Assembly: GCF_000750635.1 (NCBI RefSeq)
Contig: NZ_CCDM010000002.1
Coordinates: 930,001-994,000 of the forward strand
DNA: 64,000 nucleotides
Origin: Oceanobacillus jeddahensis
Lineage (GTDB): Bacteria > Bacillota > Bacilli > Bacillales > Amphibacillaceae
Direction: 5' to 3'
Shown: piece after piece, positions 26,079 through 34,173 of the stretch
Layout: every line of letters begins with the position of its first letter
Numbering within the stretch: the first letter of the stretch is position 1
Made by a program: the position numbers and the translations under genes
The notes under the pieces: model-generated
What the model was told of the DNA's origin: nothing
What the model saw: only the letters and a program-made list of their open reading frames with translations
Database searches by the model: none

Positions 26079-26894
26079 CTATTCCGGATCGACTTCTTTC
26101 CAATCAGGTTCTTTTTTAACGAATAGTTTTAGTGTTACAATCGCAAAGGAAAATGGAATGATTCCCAAAATTACGATTTCCATAAGAGCAGGTGTTGTGG
26201 ATGTTAATTCTTGATGATAAGGGTGTCCGAACAACTGCTGCATCGTTTGAAAAGCTAAGTGATAACCAACCGCACTCCATACGTTATCAGTGATAACACG
26301 AATCATACCTATAACTATGGCAATTGCTATAAAGAATATGATTCGATCAATACTAGGTGCAGCTCCAATAATTAAAGCAAACAACACAAATAACACACTC
26401 TGAGCTAAGACTGCCTTCCATTTGGAAAGGAAATTGTTTAAGTTACGATAAAAATAACCACGGAAAATAAGTTCTTCCGGTAATGCCTCAAACATAAATA
26501 CAAGTATTAACAACACTATAACAGCAAATAACAGCTCTCCAAAAGAGGCTTGAAAGTTTACCTTTGTCCACCCAAACAAGGAAAAAATGGTTATTCCCAG
26601 CAATGCTGGTATAAGATAACTGATCCCCCCATAAACAAAGGGTTTCCACCCCTTTTTGAAAGAAGTAAGCCTTAATCCTGTCCATGGCTGTTTGTCAAGA
26701 TACTTACGTGCAACAATAATCAATGGAATTACCAAACTGAATATGAGTAATGCTGATAGGACGTGAGCTGTACGACTATATTCTCCCTCATCTCCAATCC
26801 AAGTATTAACACCACTGGATATCCACCAAATGATAGATATAGCTGTGAAGACAATAGGTATTCTCCATATGAGTGACAGACGTTGAAGATCCAT
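26079..26894 (-). CDS. CPBP-family intramembrane metalloprotease
   Basis: 271 residues from the ATG; a TTG eight codons earlier lacks a ribosome site, while AGGGAAGTGG suits the ATG. Seven or eight membrane helices are present. Motif 1 EALPEELIFRGYFYRNL holds the EExxxR signature of CPBP/ABI proteases. Motif 2 VWSAVGYHLAFQTMQQLFG supplies the His, and the FxxxH-like segment is present. The family includes bacteriocin self-immunity and prenyl-protein-type proteases. Nothing nearby identifies its substrate. Confidence 0.85.
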   Translation of the reverse strand: MDLQRLSLIWRIPIVFTAISIIWWISSGVNTWIGDEGEYSRTAHVLSALLIFSLVIPLIIVARKYLDKQPWTGLRLTSFKKGWKPFVYGGISYLIPALLGITIFSLFGWTKVNFQASFGELLFAVIVLLILVFMFEALPEELIFRGYFYRNLNNFLSKWKAVLAQSVLFVLFALIIGAAPSIDRIIFFIAIAIVIGMIRVITDNVWSAVGYHLAFQTMQQLFGHPYHQELTSTTPALMEIVILGIIPFSFAIVTLKLFVKKEPDWKEVDPE

Positions 26895-27057
26895 ATATAC
26901 CACTTCCCTTTTTCTCAAGCTTGTTTATACAGCAAAAATCTTGCTAAATGATTATCTATTCAAAATCATAGCTAACATAAACGAAAAGATCGTTGAATCA
27001 TAGTGATATTTGTAATAAAAGCGTTACGTTTTTCTAGATAACCTTCTTGTTTTGTTC

Positions 27058-27849
27058 TTATACTTTGCGCGAATAAATCAGACGTCGAAACAACGCATTT
27101 GCGGGTCCAGCCTGCTTTCTTTTTTCCAAAACGACAGATAATAAAACGCCAATAAACCAAGCTAATAGGGCGATGAGTGCAGCACCTGCAGCGTAAATCC
27201 TGCCGCCTAATCCAAATAACGGCTCTGAAAGAATAATGGCAATAATGGTTGATTGAAGGATATAGCAGGTGAGTGAACGTTTACCAGCGGCTGCCAATGC
27301 ACGTGTAATTATTCCCGGCTTCTTAGATAATGGAATACTGAGCAAACCAAATAAAGCAGCGTACCCAATACCGCCAAAAACGCCAATCAAAATTTGAACA
27401 CCATATAGTACACCACCTACCACCGGATCTGGAGACCACATATCGACTCCAATAAGTGTAACGGGTAATACTCCGGCAATGGATACAAGCATGCCTGCGA
27501 TAGAAATAATTGTTAGAAATTTGCGATGCTTCTCTGGTTGTAAAAGTATCCCTTTTCTCACCGCCCAAATGCCAAGTAATATGATAATGATAACTGGATA
27601 GAAAAGCAGAGTAGTGAACATACCTAATGGATAAGAAATCAATCGCTCAATGATTCCTGTTAAAGTGTAATCAGGCATTGCATAGGCAGCTGCATCGTAC
27701 ATAAAAAGCCCTAAACCCATTCCCACTGCAGTGATGATAAAAAATGGTGTCAGTAAATATATAAAGGTGTTTATAAACTTTTTATCACTTCTATTAGCAT
27801 TTTGAGACGATGCATTGAAATTCATTACATTTGTAACTATTTCTATCAA
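27058..27849 (-). CDS. DUF418-family membrane protein, N-terminus apparently missing
   Basis: 263 residues. The C-terminal third (AAGKRSLTCYILQSTI, GAALIALLAWFIGVLLSVVL, KQAGPANALFRRLIY) is diagnostic of DUF418 (YeiB-type) membrane proteins, normally near 390 residues. The first 120 residues of that family, including the D-LRG start, are not present. The reading frame begins at a TTG close to AGGAGAG and a polar sequence. It is either a natural short form or a 5'-deleted gene with a newly acquired start. It is divergent from the ABC exporter and may have been cut when that module was inserted. Confidence 0.7.
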   Translation of the reverse strand: MIEIVTNVMNFNASSQNANRSDKKFINTFIYLLTPFFIITAVGMGLGLFMYDAAAYAMPDYTLTGIIERLISYPLGMFTTLLFYPVIIIILLGIWAVRKGILLQPEKHRKFLTIISIAGMLVSIAGVLPVTLIGVDMWSPDPVVGGVLYGVQILIGVFGGIGYAALFGLLSIPLSKKPGIITRALAAAGKRSLTCYILQSTIIAIILSEPLFGLGGRIYAAGAALIALLAWFIGVLLSVVLEKRKQAGPANALFRRLIYSRKV

Positions 27850-27910
27850 AGCTCTCCTGTAATAATAAATACTATAAGAGATAAATGACTTAATAAAAGG
27901 AGGTTATCAC

Positions 27911-28858
27911 ATGACCATTGTATATATGAACGATATTGTAAAAAGGTACGGATCTTTTCGGGCGTTGGATCATGTTGATTTGGAAATAGAAGAGGGGACC
28001 ATTATGGGATTACTCGGGCCGAATGGAGCTGGTAAGACGACACTGATTCATTCTTTGGCAGGATTAATAAAAATAGATTCCGGTGAAGTTTATTTGTTCG
28101 GAAAAAAATTGAATGAAAATATCATGGAAGTGAAGCAGCAAATCGGTCTGGTAACACAGGAAGTAACGGTGTTTGAGGACTTAACTGCCCGTGAAAATCT
28201 GGAGTTCTTCGGCGGTATTTATGGTCTGAGAGGTGAGGAGTTAAAACAGCGTGTGAATGAAACGCTGGCTTTTGTCGGGTTAACGGATAAAGCGAAAAGT
28301 CTGCCCACTAAATTTTCCGGCGGGATGAAGCGCCGCTTAAATATTGCTTGTGCGCTTGTCCATAGTCCCAAACTGTTGATTATGGATGAACCGACTGTAG
28401 GAATCGACCCGCAATCCAGAAATTATATTTTAGATTCCGTCCGTAAGCTGCAGCAGCAGGGAACGACCATTTTATATACGACGCACTATATGGAAGAAGT
28501 GCAATCGATTGCTTCTAAAATAGCGATCATGGATAAGGGGCATGTTATTGCCAAAGGGACATTGGATGAACTGATTGAAAATATACAGCATGAGGAAAGA
28601 ATCGATGTAGAAGCAGTTAACGAACCGACCAGTGCGCTTTTGGAGGAATTGAAAAATCTGGATAGAGTCAAACATGTCATGCAGGATAAAAAGAATATTC
28701 AGGTAGTATCCGGCAGCGGTGCAGAAAACGTTGATAATGTACTTGCGATTATTAAAAATGCAGGGGGAGTCCGTTCGGTGACAGCGAAGAAACCGACCTT
28801 GGAAGATGTGTTTCTTACGTTGACAGGGAAAAACCTGCGCGATGGGGAGGAGGATTAG
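27911..28858 (+). CDS. ABC exporter ATP-binding protein, LnrL-like
   Basis: 315 residues. Walker A GPNGAGKTT is at residues 36-44, the signature FSGGMKRRLN near 138, Walker B LLIMDEPTVG near 157, and the H-loop in YTTHYMEE. After the nucleotide-binding domain, about 90 residues (VKHVMQDKKNIQVVSGS, SVTAKKPTLEDVFLTLTGKN) form the DUF4162-type tail of drug and lantibiotic exporters. AAAGGAGG precedes the ATG. Two permease genes follow with overlapping or abutting ends, then a two-component system, as in the LnrLMN linearmycin-resistance module of B. subtilis. The identity of the drug is inference. Confidence 0.9.
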   Translation: MTIVYMNDIVKRYGSFRALDHVDLEIEEGTIMGLLGPNGAGKTTLIHSLAGLIKIDSGEVYLFGKKLNENIMEVKQQIGLVTQEVTVFEDLTARENLEFFGGIYGLRGEELKQRVNETLAFVGLTDKAKSLPTKFSGGMKRRLNIACALVHSPKLLIMDEPTVGIDPQSRNYILDSVRKLQQQGTTILYTTHYMEEVQSIASKIAIMDKGHVIAKGTLDELIENIQHEERIDVEAVNEPTSALLEELKNLDRVKHVMQDKKNIQVVSGSGAENVDNVLAIIKNAGGVRSVTAKKPTLEDVFLTLTGKNLRDGEED

Positions 28859-28859
28859 C

Positions 28860-29597
28860 ATGCTGGCCAGGTCTACTTATTTTATTCTGCGAAGGATGCT
28901 TCGGGGTTACATTGGCTTTGTTATTTTAATTCTGCTTCCTTTAGCCATCATAACGGTCAATGGTTTTGCGGTAGGTGATGACTTCGTTGATGAGAATGGA
29001 CTGTCCGGGATGGAGATGATTTCCGTCGGGATTATTATAGGCTTTCAGCTTGTTGGCGGATTTTATACGATGGAAATGATAAAAGAAGATCTGTTTTCAG
29101 AAAGAAGATGGCGTATGCTTTCCCTGCCTTACCCGATATATATACATGCTTTTTCCATCTTGATCAGCAGTGTGCTGTTTAGTGTTCTGAATGGAAGTGT
29201 TATGGTGTTGTTCACCTATTTGGTATTTGATGTGAATTGGGGAAATATCGGCTGGGTTATCTTTGTTTTAATGCTCGTTTCCCTTGTTTCTCAGCTTGTA
29301 TTCTTAATAGCCGTTACATTAATAAAGAGATATAAAGTAGCGGAATTTATTGGCTATGCGTATGTGTTTCTTTTTATGATTCTGTCAGGATACTTATTTA
29401 TTCCAATTCCCGACATGGCAATTTTTGATTGGATTAATCAATATATCAATCCGCTGGCGCTTGGGGAGACAGCGATTATTTATCAAATGCAAGGACAGGA
29501 AATGAGTGAAGCATATCTAAGTACAGGAATGCTGCTTACAATTTCGGCTGTACTAACGATATGCATCGTGCTTTTCGGGAGGAGGCGATTAACATGA
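28860..29597 (+). CDS. ABC-2 permease, first subunit (LnrM-like)
   Basis: 245 residues from the ATG that comes two bases after the ATPase stop, with GGGGAGGAGG inside the end of that gene. Six membrane helices are present in the usual ABC-2 layout. A conserved amphipathic segment EMIKEDLFSERRWRMLSLP after helix 2 is the coupling region, followed by helices with VSLVSQLVFLIAVTLIK. The stop overlaps the next start (ATGA). It forms the membrane part of the exporter with the following gene. Confidence 0.85.
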   Translation: MLARSTYFILRRMLRGYIGFVILILLPLAIITVNGFAVGDDFVDENGLSGMEMISVGIIIGFQLVGGFYTMEMIKEDLFSERRWRMLSLPYPIYIHAFSILISSVLFSVLNGSVMVLFTYLVFDVNWGNIGWVIFVLMLVSLVSQLVFLIAVTLIKRYKVAEFIGYAYVFLFMILSGYLFIPIPDMAIFDWINQYINPLALGETAIIYQMQGQEMSEAYLSTGMLLTISAVLTICIVLFGRRRLT

Positions 29598-30277
29598 CTG
29601 TTTTCTTTTTTGCGATCAAACGGTGCTTCCGAAATATGATGAATATTCTATTCCTGTGTATTCTGCCGGTTATTGTGGTTTTGATGCCTGAGGAAGAGTG
29701 GCTGCCATTACCTTTAGGTTATCAAATTTATGGTGTTCTCCTGCTTTTTGCAGCCGGGAGAATTGTAAGTATTATGATGGATGACCGGGCTAAAGGAATT
29801 TTAACAAGAGTCGGGATTTCTCCGATTACACATTTACAGTATCTATGGCAAAATCTCCTGGCTTATTCGCTTATTCTTATCGTACAGGTCGGGTTAGTCG
29901 TTGTCGCTGGTGTGTTATACGGACATGATTTAATGCAGCCATTTTTACTGTTTGTGGTGTATTCGGTCTTTGCCATCACAGCAATTGGATTTTCCCTCGC
30001 CTGGTTTTCGCTGTTCAGGCATAAAGAGACGGCATTTGCGGTTCTGATTGGGTTAATTTTTCTGATGGCAATGGCTGGTGGTATGCTTTGGCCGGTAGAA
30101 ATCATGCCGGAACTCATGCAGCGATTTGCGATGCTGCTCCCTACTTACTGGCTGGCAGAATCGATTACGATTGTTGCCAATCAGGAAGGTATATCGGAGC
30201 TGGTTATACCGTTTGCAATGATGATGCTGTTCACGATAGCTTTTCTTATCATTGGAAGCAGAAGACGTATCGCTTAG
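29594..30277 (+). CDS. ABC-2 permease, second subunit (LnrN-like)
   Basis: 227 residues. The ATG overlaps the stop of the first permease gene, with GGAGGAGG upstream. Six membrane helices are present. The coupling segment reads MMDDRAKGILTRVGISPIT. The end has the typical ABC-2 motif MAGGMLWPVEIMPELMQRFA and LLPTYWLAESI (the PxWP-like and P-Y-W pair). It pairs with the upstream permease as a heterodimer. A 200-base gap with a promoter follows before the sensor kinase. Confidence 0.85.
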   Translation: MTVFFFAIKRCFRNMMNILFLCILPVIVVLMPEEEWLPLPLGYQIYGVLLLFAAGRIVSIMMDDRAKGILTRVGISPITHLQYLWQNLLAYSLILIVQVGLVVVAGVLYGHDLMQPFLLFVVYSVFAITAIGFSLAWFSLFRHKETAFAVLIGLIFLMAMAGGMLWPVEIMPELMQRFAMLLPTYWLAESITIVANQEGISELVIPFAMMMLFTIAFLIIGSRRRIA

Positions 30278-30395
30278 TTTCATGCAAACAGATATTATAT
30301 TCGCCTGTCCCTGTATGCATTGTTATTATGATTAACCGCAAAGTGGAAGTATGCTATTCAATGAATCAAAAAAGCATGAGGTTTTCCCTGATTGT

Positions 30396-30425
30396 TTGAC
30401 ATGGTAAACTTAAACAGAATAAAAC
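30396..30425 (+). promoter_or_regulatory. Promoter for the two-component system
   Basis: TTGACA at 30396-30401 and TAAAAC at 30420-30425 with an 18-base spacer, about 50 bases upstream of the kinase ATG. The pair allows separate transcription of the kinase and regulator. Confidence 0.5.
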
Positions 30426-30476
30426 AGTCGAAACGAATATAATAGTGAATGAATAGGACAGAAAGGAGATCAGCCA

Positions 30477-31580
30477 ATGATGTCAAATAAATATGAAGTG
30501 TTTACGCCAACAACTTGCACGTTCATATGGCGGTTTCTTGCTGTCTTTTTCCTCGGTCTTTATTGGCTGATCAGTGATGGAGAAGAAGCAGGAATTCTCT
30601 CTTTATTATTTCTGATAATCATGGCTTTAGCGAGATGGAGGATAAAAATGCCTGCTTGGACAACGTTGTTCGATCAGGCTATTTGTATTGTTGCTGTTAC
30701 ATTTTGGCCCGGTGCCTGGTTTGCTTTAGCAATTCCTGTCTTTGAAGCCACACTGAAAGGAAAGCCGTGGTTTGTTATTCCCTCCATTATTTTCTTGATT
30801 ATGGAAGCACAATCGTCGCTGGTATTGATAATGATTCTACTTTTGGCAGCGTTTATAGGGATTGTTTTATATAGCTGGTCGAGAAGTGTAGATTTGTATA
30901 AAAAAGAAGCAGACATGGAGCGGCGATATCGCTATGAATTAGAAAGCTTCAAGCGTGAGCTGCTGCTGGCAAGTACACAGACTGCAAAAATGGCAAAATT
31001 AGAAGAACGAAATCGTATTTCTAAATCATTGCACGACCATGTTGGTCATGAATTAACAGGAGCTATTTTGGCGCTGACAGCTTTTGAGCAGCTTTGGAAA
31101 GAAGGCGATCCACGAGCGGAGAAATTATTTCTTCAGGCAAAAGAGAGATTTTCTGAGAGCTCCCGTCACCTGCGGGAAACAGTGCGTAATATGAAACCGG
31201 TAAGCGCGACAGGAATAGAAAGTATTAAAGAAATCACGGAACAATTCAATATGTGTCCGGTACAGTTGAATATTTACGGAGATACATCGAAGGTCCCTTC
31301 TTATCTATGGGGAATATTAGACCCGGCTTTGAAAGAATCGTTAACTAATGTTGCCCGCCATTCGGATGCAACACAGGTAAAGGTTTCTTTGGATGTTAGT
31401 GAAAGCATTGTCCGGTTGTATATTTTCAATGACGGTGCTTTAAAAGGTCCCAGCGGCTATGGGATCGGAATCCGAAATCTTCGTCAGCGTGCGCAATCAG
31501 TCGGAGGTAGTTTGTCAGCATCTTCTGTAAAGGAAGGGTTCCAGTTAGTCTGTGTATTACCGCTTGATAAAGACGAATAG
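30477..31580 (+). CDS. Sensor histidine kinase, NarL/DesK class (LnrJ-like)
   Basis: 367 residues. Four or five membrane segments (about residues 15-132) have almost no extracytoplasmic loop, so the sensor probably detects a ligand in the membrane. A coiled segment (DMERRYRYELESFKREL) follows. The HisKA_3 box is LEERNRISKSLHDHVGHELT with phosphorylatable His186. The HATPase domain has an N box ESLTNVARHSDAT and a G box GYGIGIRNLRQRA. The D box with GxG appears as FNDGALKGPSGYG. AAAGGAG lies ten bases before the ATG. It acts on the next gene's product. Confidence 0.9.
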   Translation: MMSNKYEVFTPTTCTFIWRFLAVFFLGLYWLISDGEEAGILSLLFLIIMALARWRIKMPAWTTLFDQAICIVAVTFWPGAWFALAIPVFEATLKGKPWFVIPSIIFLIMEAQSSLVLIMILLLAAFIGIVLYSWSRSVDLYKKEADMERRYRYELESFKRELLLASTQTAKMAKLEERNRISKSLHDHVGHELTGAILALTAFEQLWKEGDPRAEKLFLQAKERFSESSRHLRETVRNMKPVSATGIESIKEITEQFNMCPVQLNIYGDTSKVPSYLWGILDPALKESLTNVARHSDATQVKVSLDVSESIVRLYIFNDGALKGPSGYGIGIRNLRQRAQSVGGSLSASSVKEGFQLVCVLPLDKDE

Positions 31581-31616
31581 GTAGAGAAAACCGGATAAAG
31601 GAAAGAGGTCTTTAAA

Positions 31617-32222
31617 GTGAAGATAATTATTGTAGATGATGATGCGATGGTATATGAAAGCCTTCAATTGCTGTTTTCCCGCGAAGAAGATATTCAAGTT
31701 GTTGGAACTGCTGATAATGGGAGAGAAGCGGTTAAAGCTTGTGAAGATACTCAGCCGGATGCCGTTCTGATGGATATACAAATGCCGGAAATGGATGGTA
31801 TTCAAGCAACGCGTGAAATAAAAAAGCGCTGGCCAAAAGTTCGGGTGATGATGCTTACGACTTTTGAAGATGAACAAAATATTAGATTGGCACTTTTAGC
31901 TGGAGCGGAAGGATATTTGCTTAAATCTGCACCAGTTGAGGATATGGCACAGCAGTTACGTGCGTTAGTCTCTGGGAGTTCTGTGTTGAACGCAGATGTT
32001 TTAATGCGACTGACACAACCAGAAAAGAAGGAGCTAGAAAGCTTAACAGCACGTGAACAAGAAATATTACAGCTGGTAGCGCAGGGCTGTTCCAATAAGG
32101 AAATTTCCAGCCAGCTTTTTGTTAGTGAAGGCACAGTGCGTAATGTGATTTCCATTATATTGGATAAGCTGGAGGTGCGTGATAGAACGCAGCTGGCGTT
32201 ATATTATTGGAGGAGGACTTGA
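31617..32222 (+). CDS. NarL/LuxR-family response regulator (LnrK-like)
   Basis: 201 residues, GTG start. The receiver domain has the acidic pair in IIVDDDAM, the phosphate acceptor Asp53 in AVLMDIQMP, and Thr and Lys in MMLTTFED and YLLKSAP. The C-terminal GerE-type HTH reads ESLTAREQEILQLVAQGCSN, KEISSQLFVSEGTVRNVISI. It is co-transcribed with the kinase 36 bases upstream. By analogy with LnrJK it should activate the ABC exporter promoter upstream of 27911. Confidence 0.93.
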   Translation: MKIIIVDDDAMVYESLQLLFSREEDIQVVGTADNGREAVKACEDTQPDAVLMDIQMPEMDGIQATREIKKRWPKVRVMMLTTFEDEQNIRLALLAGAEGYLLKSAPVEDMAQQLRALVSGSSVLNADVLMRLTQPEKKELESLTAREQEILQLVAQGCSNKEISSQLFVSEGTVRNVISIILDKLEVRDRTQLALYYWRRT

Positions 32223-32404
32223 AAAATTAGATTGCTGTTAGAATATGGTGGAAGTATGTATACCTGAATGAAAATCTCGAAAGTATTCTTATTTATTTGA
32301 TATAGAAAATAGAATAGTAAAAAGTTTCATTCAAACCAAAATTGAATCTCTTTACCGATCAAAATCGTATAAGAAAGTAAAGAAAATAAAGGCAGGTTTT
32401 GAAT

Positions 32405-33124
32405 ATGGAATATGAAACAATCGTATCTAAAGAACTTATGGATTGGCGTAATAAAGTTTTGAAGAAATCCAGTCTTTTTAATCAGTTATCGAAAAAAGCA
32501 CAAAAGAAAATGAATAGCATGATTCCTGAGAAGGCTCACCGTATTATTACAGACAGTATTAAAAACATGGTGAAAGCGACATTGGTCGGATCTAATATAA
32601 CTACAAAGAAGCCAACACCAACAGAACTTTCCTTGTATGAAAGGGATGAAATGGCCAAAGAAAAACTCATTTCTTATCGTAAGACGGCAGTGATTGAAGG
32701 AGCAGGAACAGGTGCAGGAGGCATTTTTCTTGGACTTGCAGATTTTCCGCTGCTATTGTCGATCAAGATGAAATTTTTGTTTGAACTGGCTGCAGTTTAT
32801 GGCTATGATGCAAATGAATATGAGGAGCGGCTGTTTATTCTCCATGTCTTCCAGCTTGCTTTTTCAAGTGATGAAAAACGGAAGGATACGTTTTATATAC
32901 TCGAAAATTGGGAGCAGGAGAAGGGGAAGCTCGCTGATATGGATTGGCGTGTTTTCCAGCAGGAGTATCGCGATTATATTGATTTGGTCAAAATGCTGCA
33001 GCTCGTACCGGGATTTGGTGCAATCGTGGGTGCATATGCCAATCATAATCTGATGGATACCCTGGGAGAAGCGGCAATGAATGCGTATAGAATGCGTTAT
33101 TTTGAAATGCAGACGAAAGAGTGA
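32405..33124 (+). CDS. EcsC-family protein
   Basis: 239 residues from the second possible start, an ATG preceded by GGCAGG. The domain shows EKAHRIITDSIKNMVKATLV, AVIEGAGTGAGGIFLGLADF, PLLLSIKMKFLFELAAVYGYD and LVPGFGAIVGAYANHNLMDTL, the blocks that define EcsC. EcsC proteins are membrane-associated. In B. subtilis EcsC is encoded with the EcsAB transporter, but its biochemical role is unsettled. Here the gene is alone, 180 bases after the two-component system, and is probably carried in the same G+C-richer segment. Confidence 0.9.
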   Translation: MEYETIVSKELMDWRNKVLKKSSLFNQLSKKAQKKMNSMIPEKAHRIITDSIKNMVKATLVGSNITTKKPTPTELSLYERDEMAKEKLISYRKTAVIEGAGTGAGGIFLGLADFPLLLSIKMKFLFELAAVYGYDANEYEERLFILHVFQLAFSSDEKRKDTFYILENWEQEKGKLADMDWRVFQQEYRDYIDLVKMLQLVPGFGAIVGAYANHNLMDTLGEAAMNAYRMRYFEMQTKE

Positions 33125-33325
33125 ACAATTATTGTATATGAAGAAAAGCCAATAGGAATTCAGCTTTCGAATATGAAAATAGGCAGGTACAATCTGATAT
33201 ATATTATCGAGAAGATAATCTAGTCTTTAATGGACTATTTAATGCAATTTTGAAAAACTATTAGAAAAGAAATATAATATAAACTTGGAATGGAAAAAAT
33301 ATATTGCAATGAGAAGGATGGTTTT

Positions 33326-33433
33326 ATGGGTGGTTTCGATATTAATACCTTTTTTGCCCAAGTGGTTTTTATCGGGGGCGGGGTTCTAATAGTTTATTTC
33401 CTGCTTCGTTATTTATTAACTAAAAAGAAATAA
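33326..33433 (+). CDS. 35-residue single-helix membrane peptide
   Basis: ATG with GAGAAGGA eight bases upstream. The peptide reads MGGFDINTFFAQVVFIGGG, then a hydrophobic stretch ending FLLRYLLTKKK. It has one membrane span and a strongly positive C-terminus, the usual topology for small regulatory or toxin-like membrane peptides. Codon use and the clean end at TAA favour a real gene. No homologue is recognised. Confidence 0.5.
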   Translation: MGGFDINTFFAQVVFIGGGVLIVYFLLRYLLTKKK

Positions 33434-34033
33434 AAAAGAATAGATTAAATAGAAGAATATATAGAAGTAACTAACGAAATAAATATTTTCATAGTCTTAA
33501 ATAAAGATGTATGGGGATATTTATTGAAGCTTTATTTTAAAAAAGGAATGGTCACCAGGAGAAAATGTTATTATTACAATTGGACAACCTAACTGAGCCT
33601 ATTGCTTATTTAGGTGAAATACATTTTTTATATTGAAGAGAAGTTGTTATACAAAATTTATTAAAATATCACTCAAATAATGCAAAGTATTGAGTTTTCG
33701 CTGAGAAATTGCTAAAGTAGGGAAATCTATGGATGGAATTATATTTCTTCGTTCAATAAAATGGATTCAACATTGGAAAAAGTTAATGAAATAACTACTA
33801 AGTATAATCAAACAGACCTTCTTCATTTTAAAATGGCGGGGAGAGAATTACTAAGATAGAAATAAAGCTAATTGATGAACGAAATAGCATTGTAAGTGCG
33901 CAAAGATGAAACCTTTTCACCTTAATTAGGAGGGCGAAAAGGTCTTTTATGTCGTATTTTAAATTATTTGTGATATCATTAAATACGAATAAGCTAAAAT
34001 TTAATTCAATATCAATGAAAGGATGATATATAA
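33434..34033. other. Intergenic gap left of the mobile element
   Basis: 600 bases without a gene that I can support. A 32-codon frame at 33761 (MDSTLEKVNEITTKYNQ) has no ribosome site. A terminator lies at 33911-33950. The gap ends with AAAGGATG before the mtaB-like start codon. Confidence 0.4.
33911..33950 (+). terminator. Intrinsic terminator
   Basis: Stem ACCTTTTC against GAAAAGGT with a 17-base loop, then CTTTT. Confidence 0.6.
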
Positions 34034-34081
34034 ATGGCTGAAAAGCTGGCCAAAACCGTCAGTTTCCACACATTAGGATGA
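34034..34081 (+). pseudogene. 5' fragment resembling mtaB (tRNA methylthiotransferase), probable integration site
   Basis: AAAGGATG precedes ATG GCT. The 15 codons read MAEKLAKTVSFHTLG and then meet a stop. B. subtilis YqeV/MtaB begins with the same block, (T)VAFHTLG followed by CKVN, where the Cys is the first conserved Cys of the UPF0004 domain. Here the codons TTA GGA are followed by TG and then foreign sequence: TGA instead of TGC or TGT. The break point, just inside a serine recombinase gene, suits an attachment site. Against it, the gene that normally precedes mtaB (rsmE) is not upstream. Confidence 0.5.
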
Positions 34082-34128
34082 GCGTGCGTAAAACCTCTTA
34101 TGATGGCTGCCAAACACAATGGTGGTAA

Positions 34129-34170
34129 GGCATTAAGGGATTGGGAATTTCATCCCTAAATGCCCTTTTT
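34129..34170 (+). terminator. Terminator just inside the element's left end
   Basis: A 13-bp stem with one mismatch (GGCATTAAGGGAT against ATCCCTAAATGCC), a 10-base loop and T5. It would stop host transcription entering against the recombinase gene. Confidence 0.75.
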
Positions 34171-34173
34171 AAG

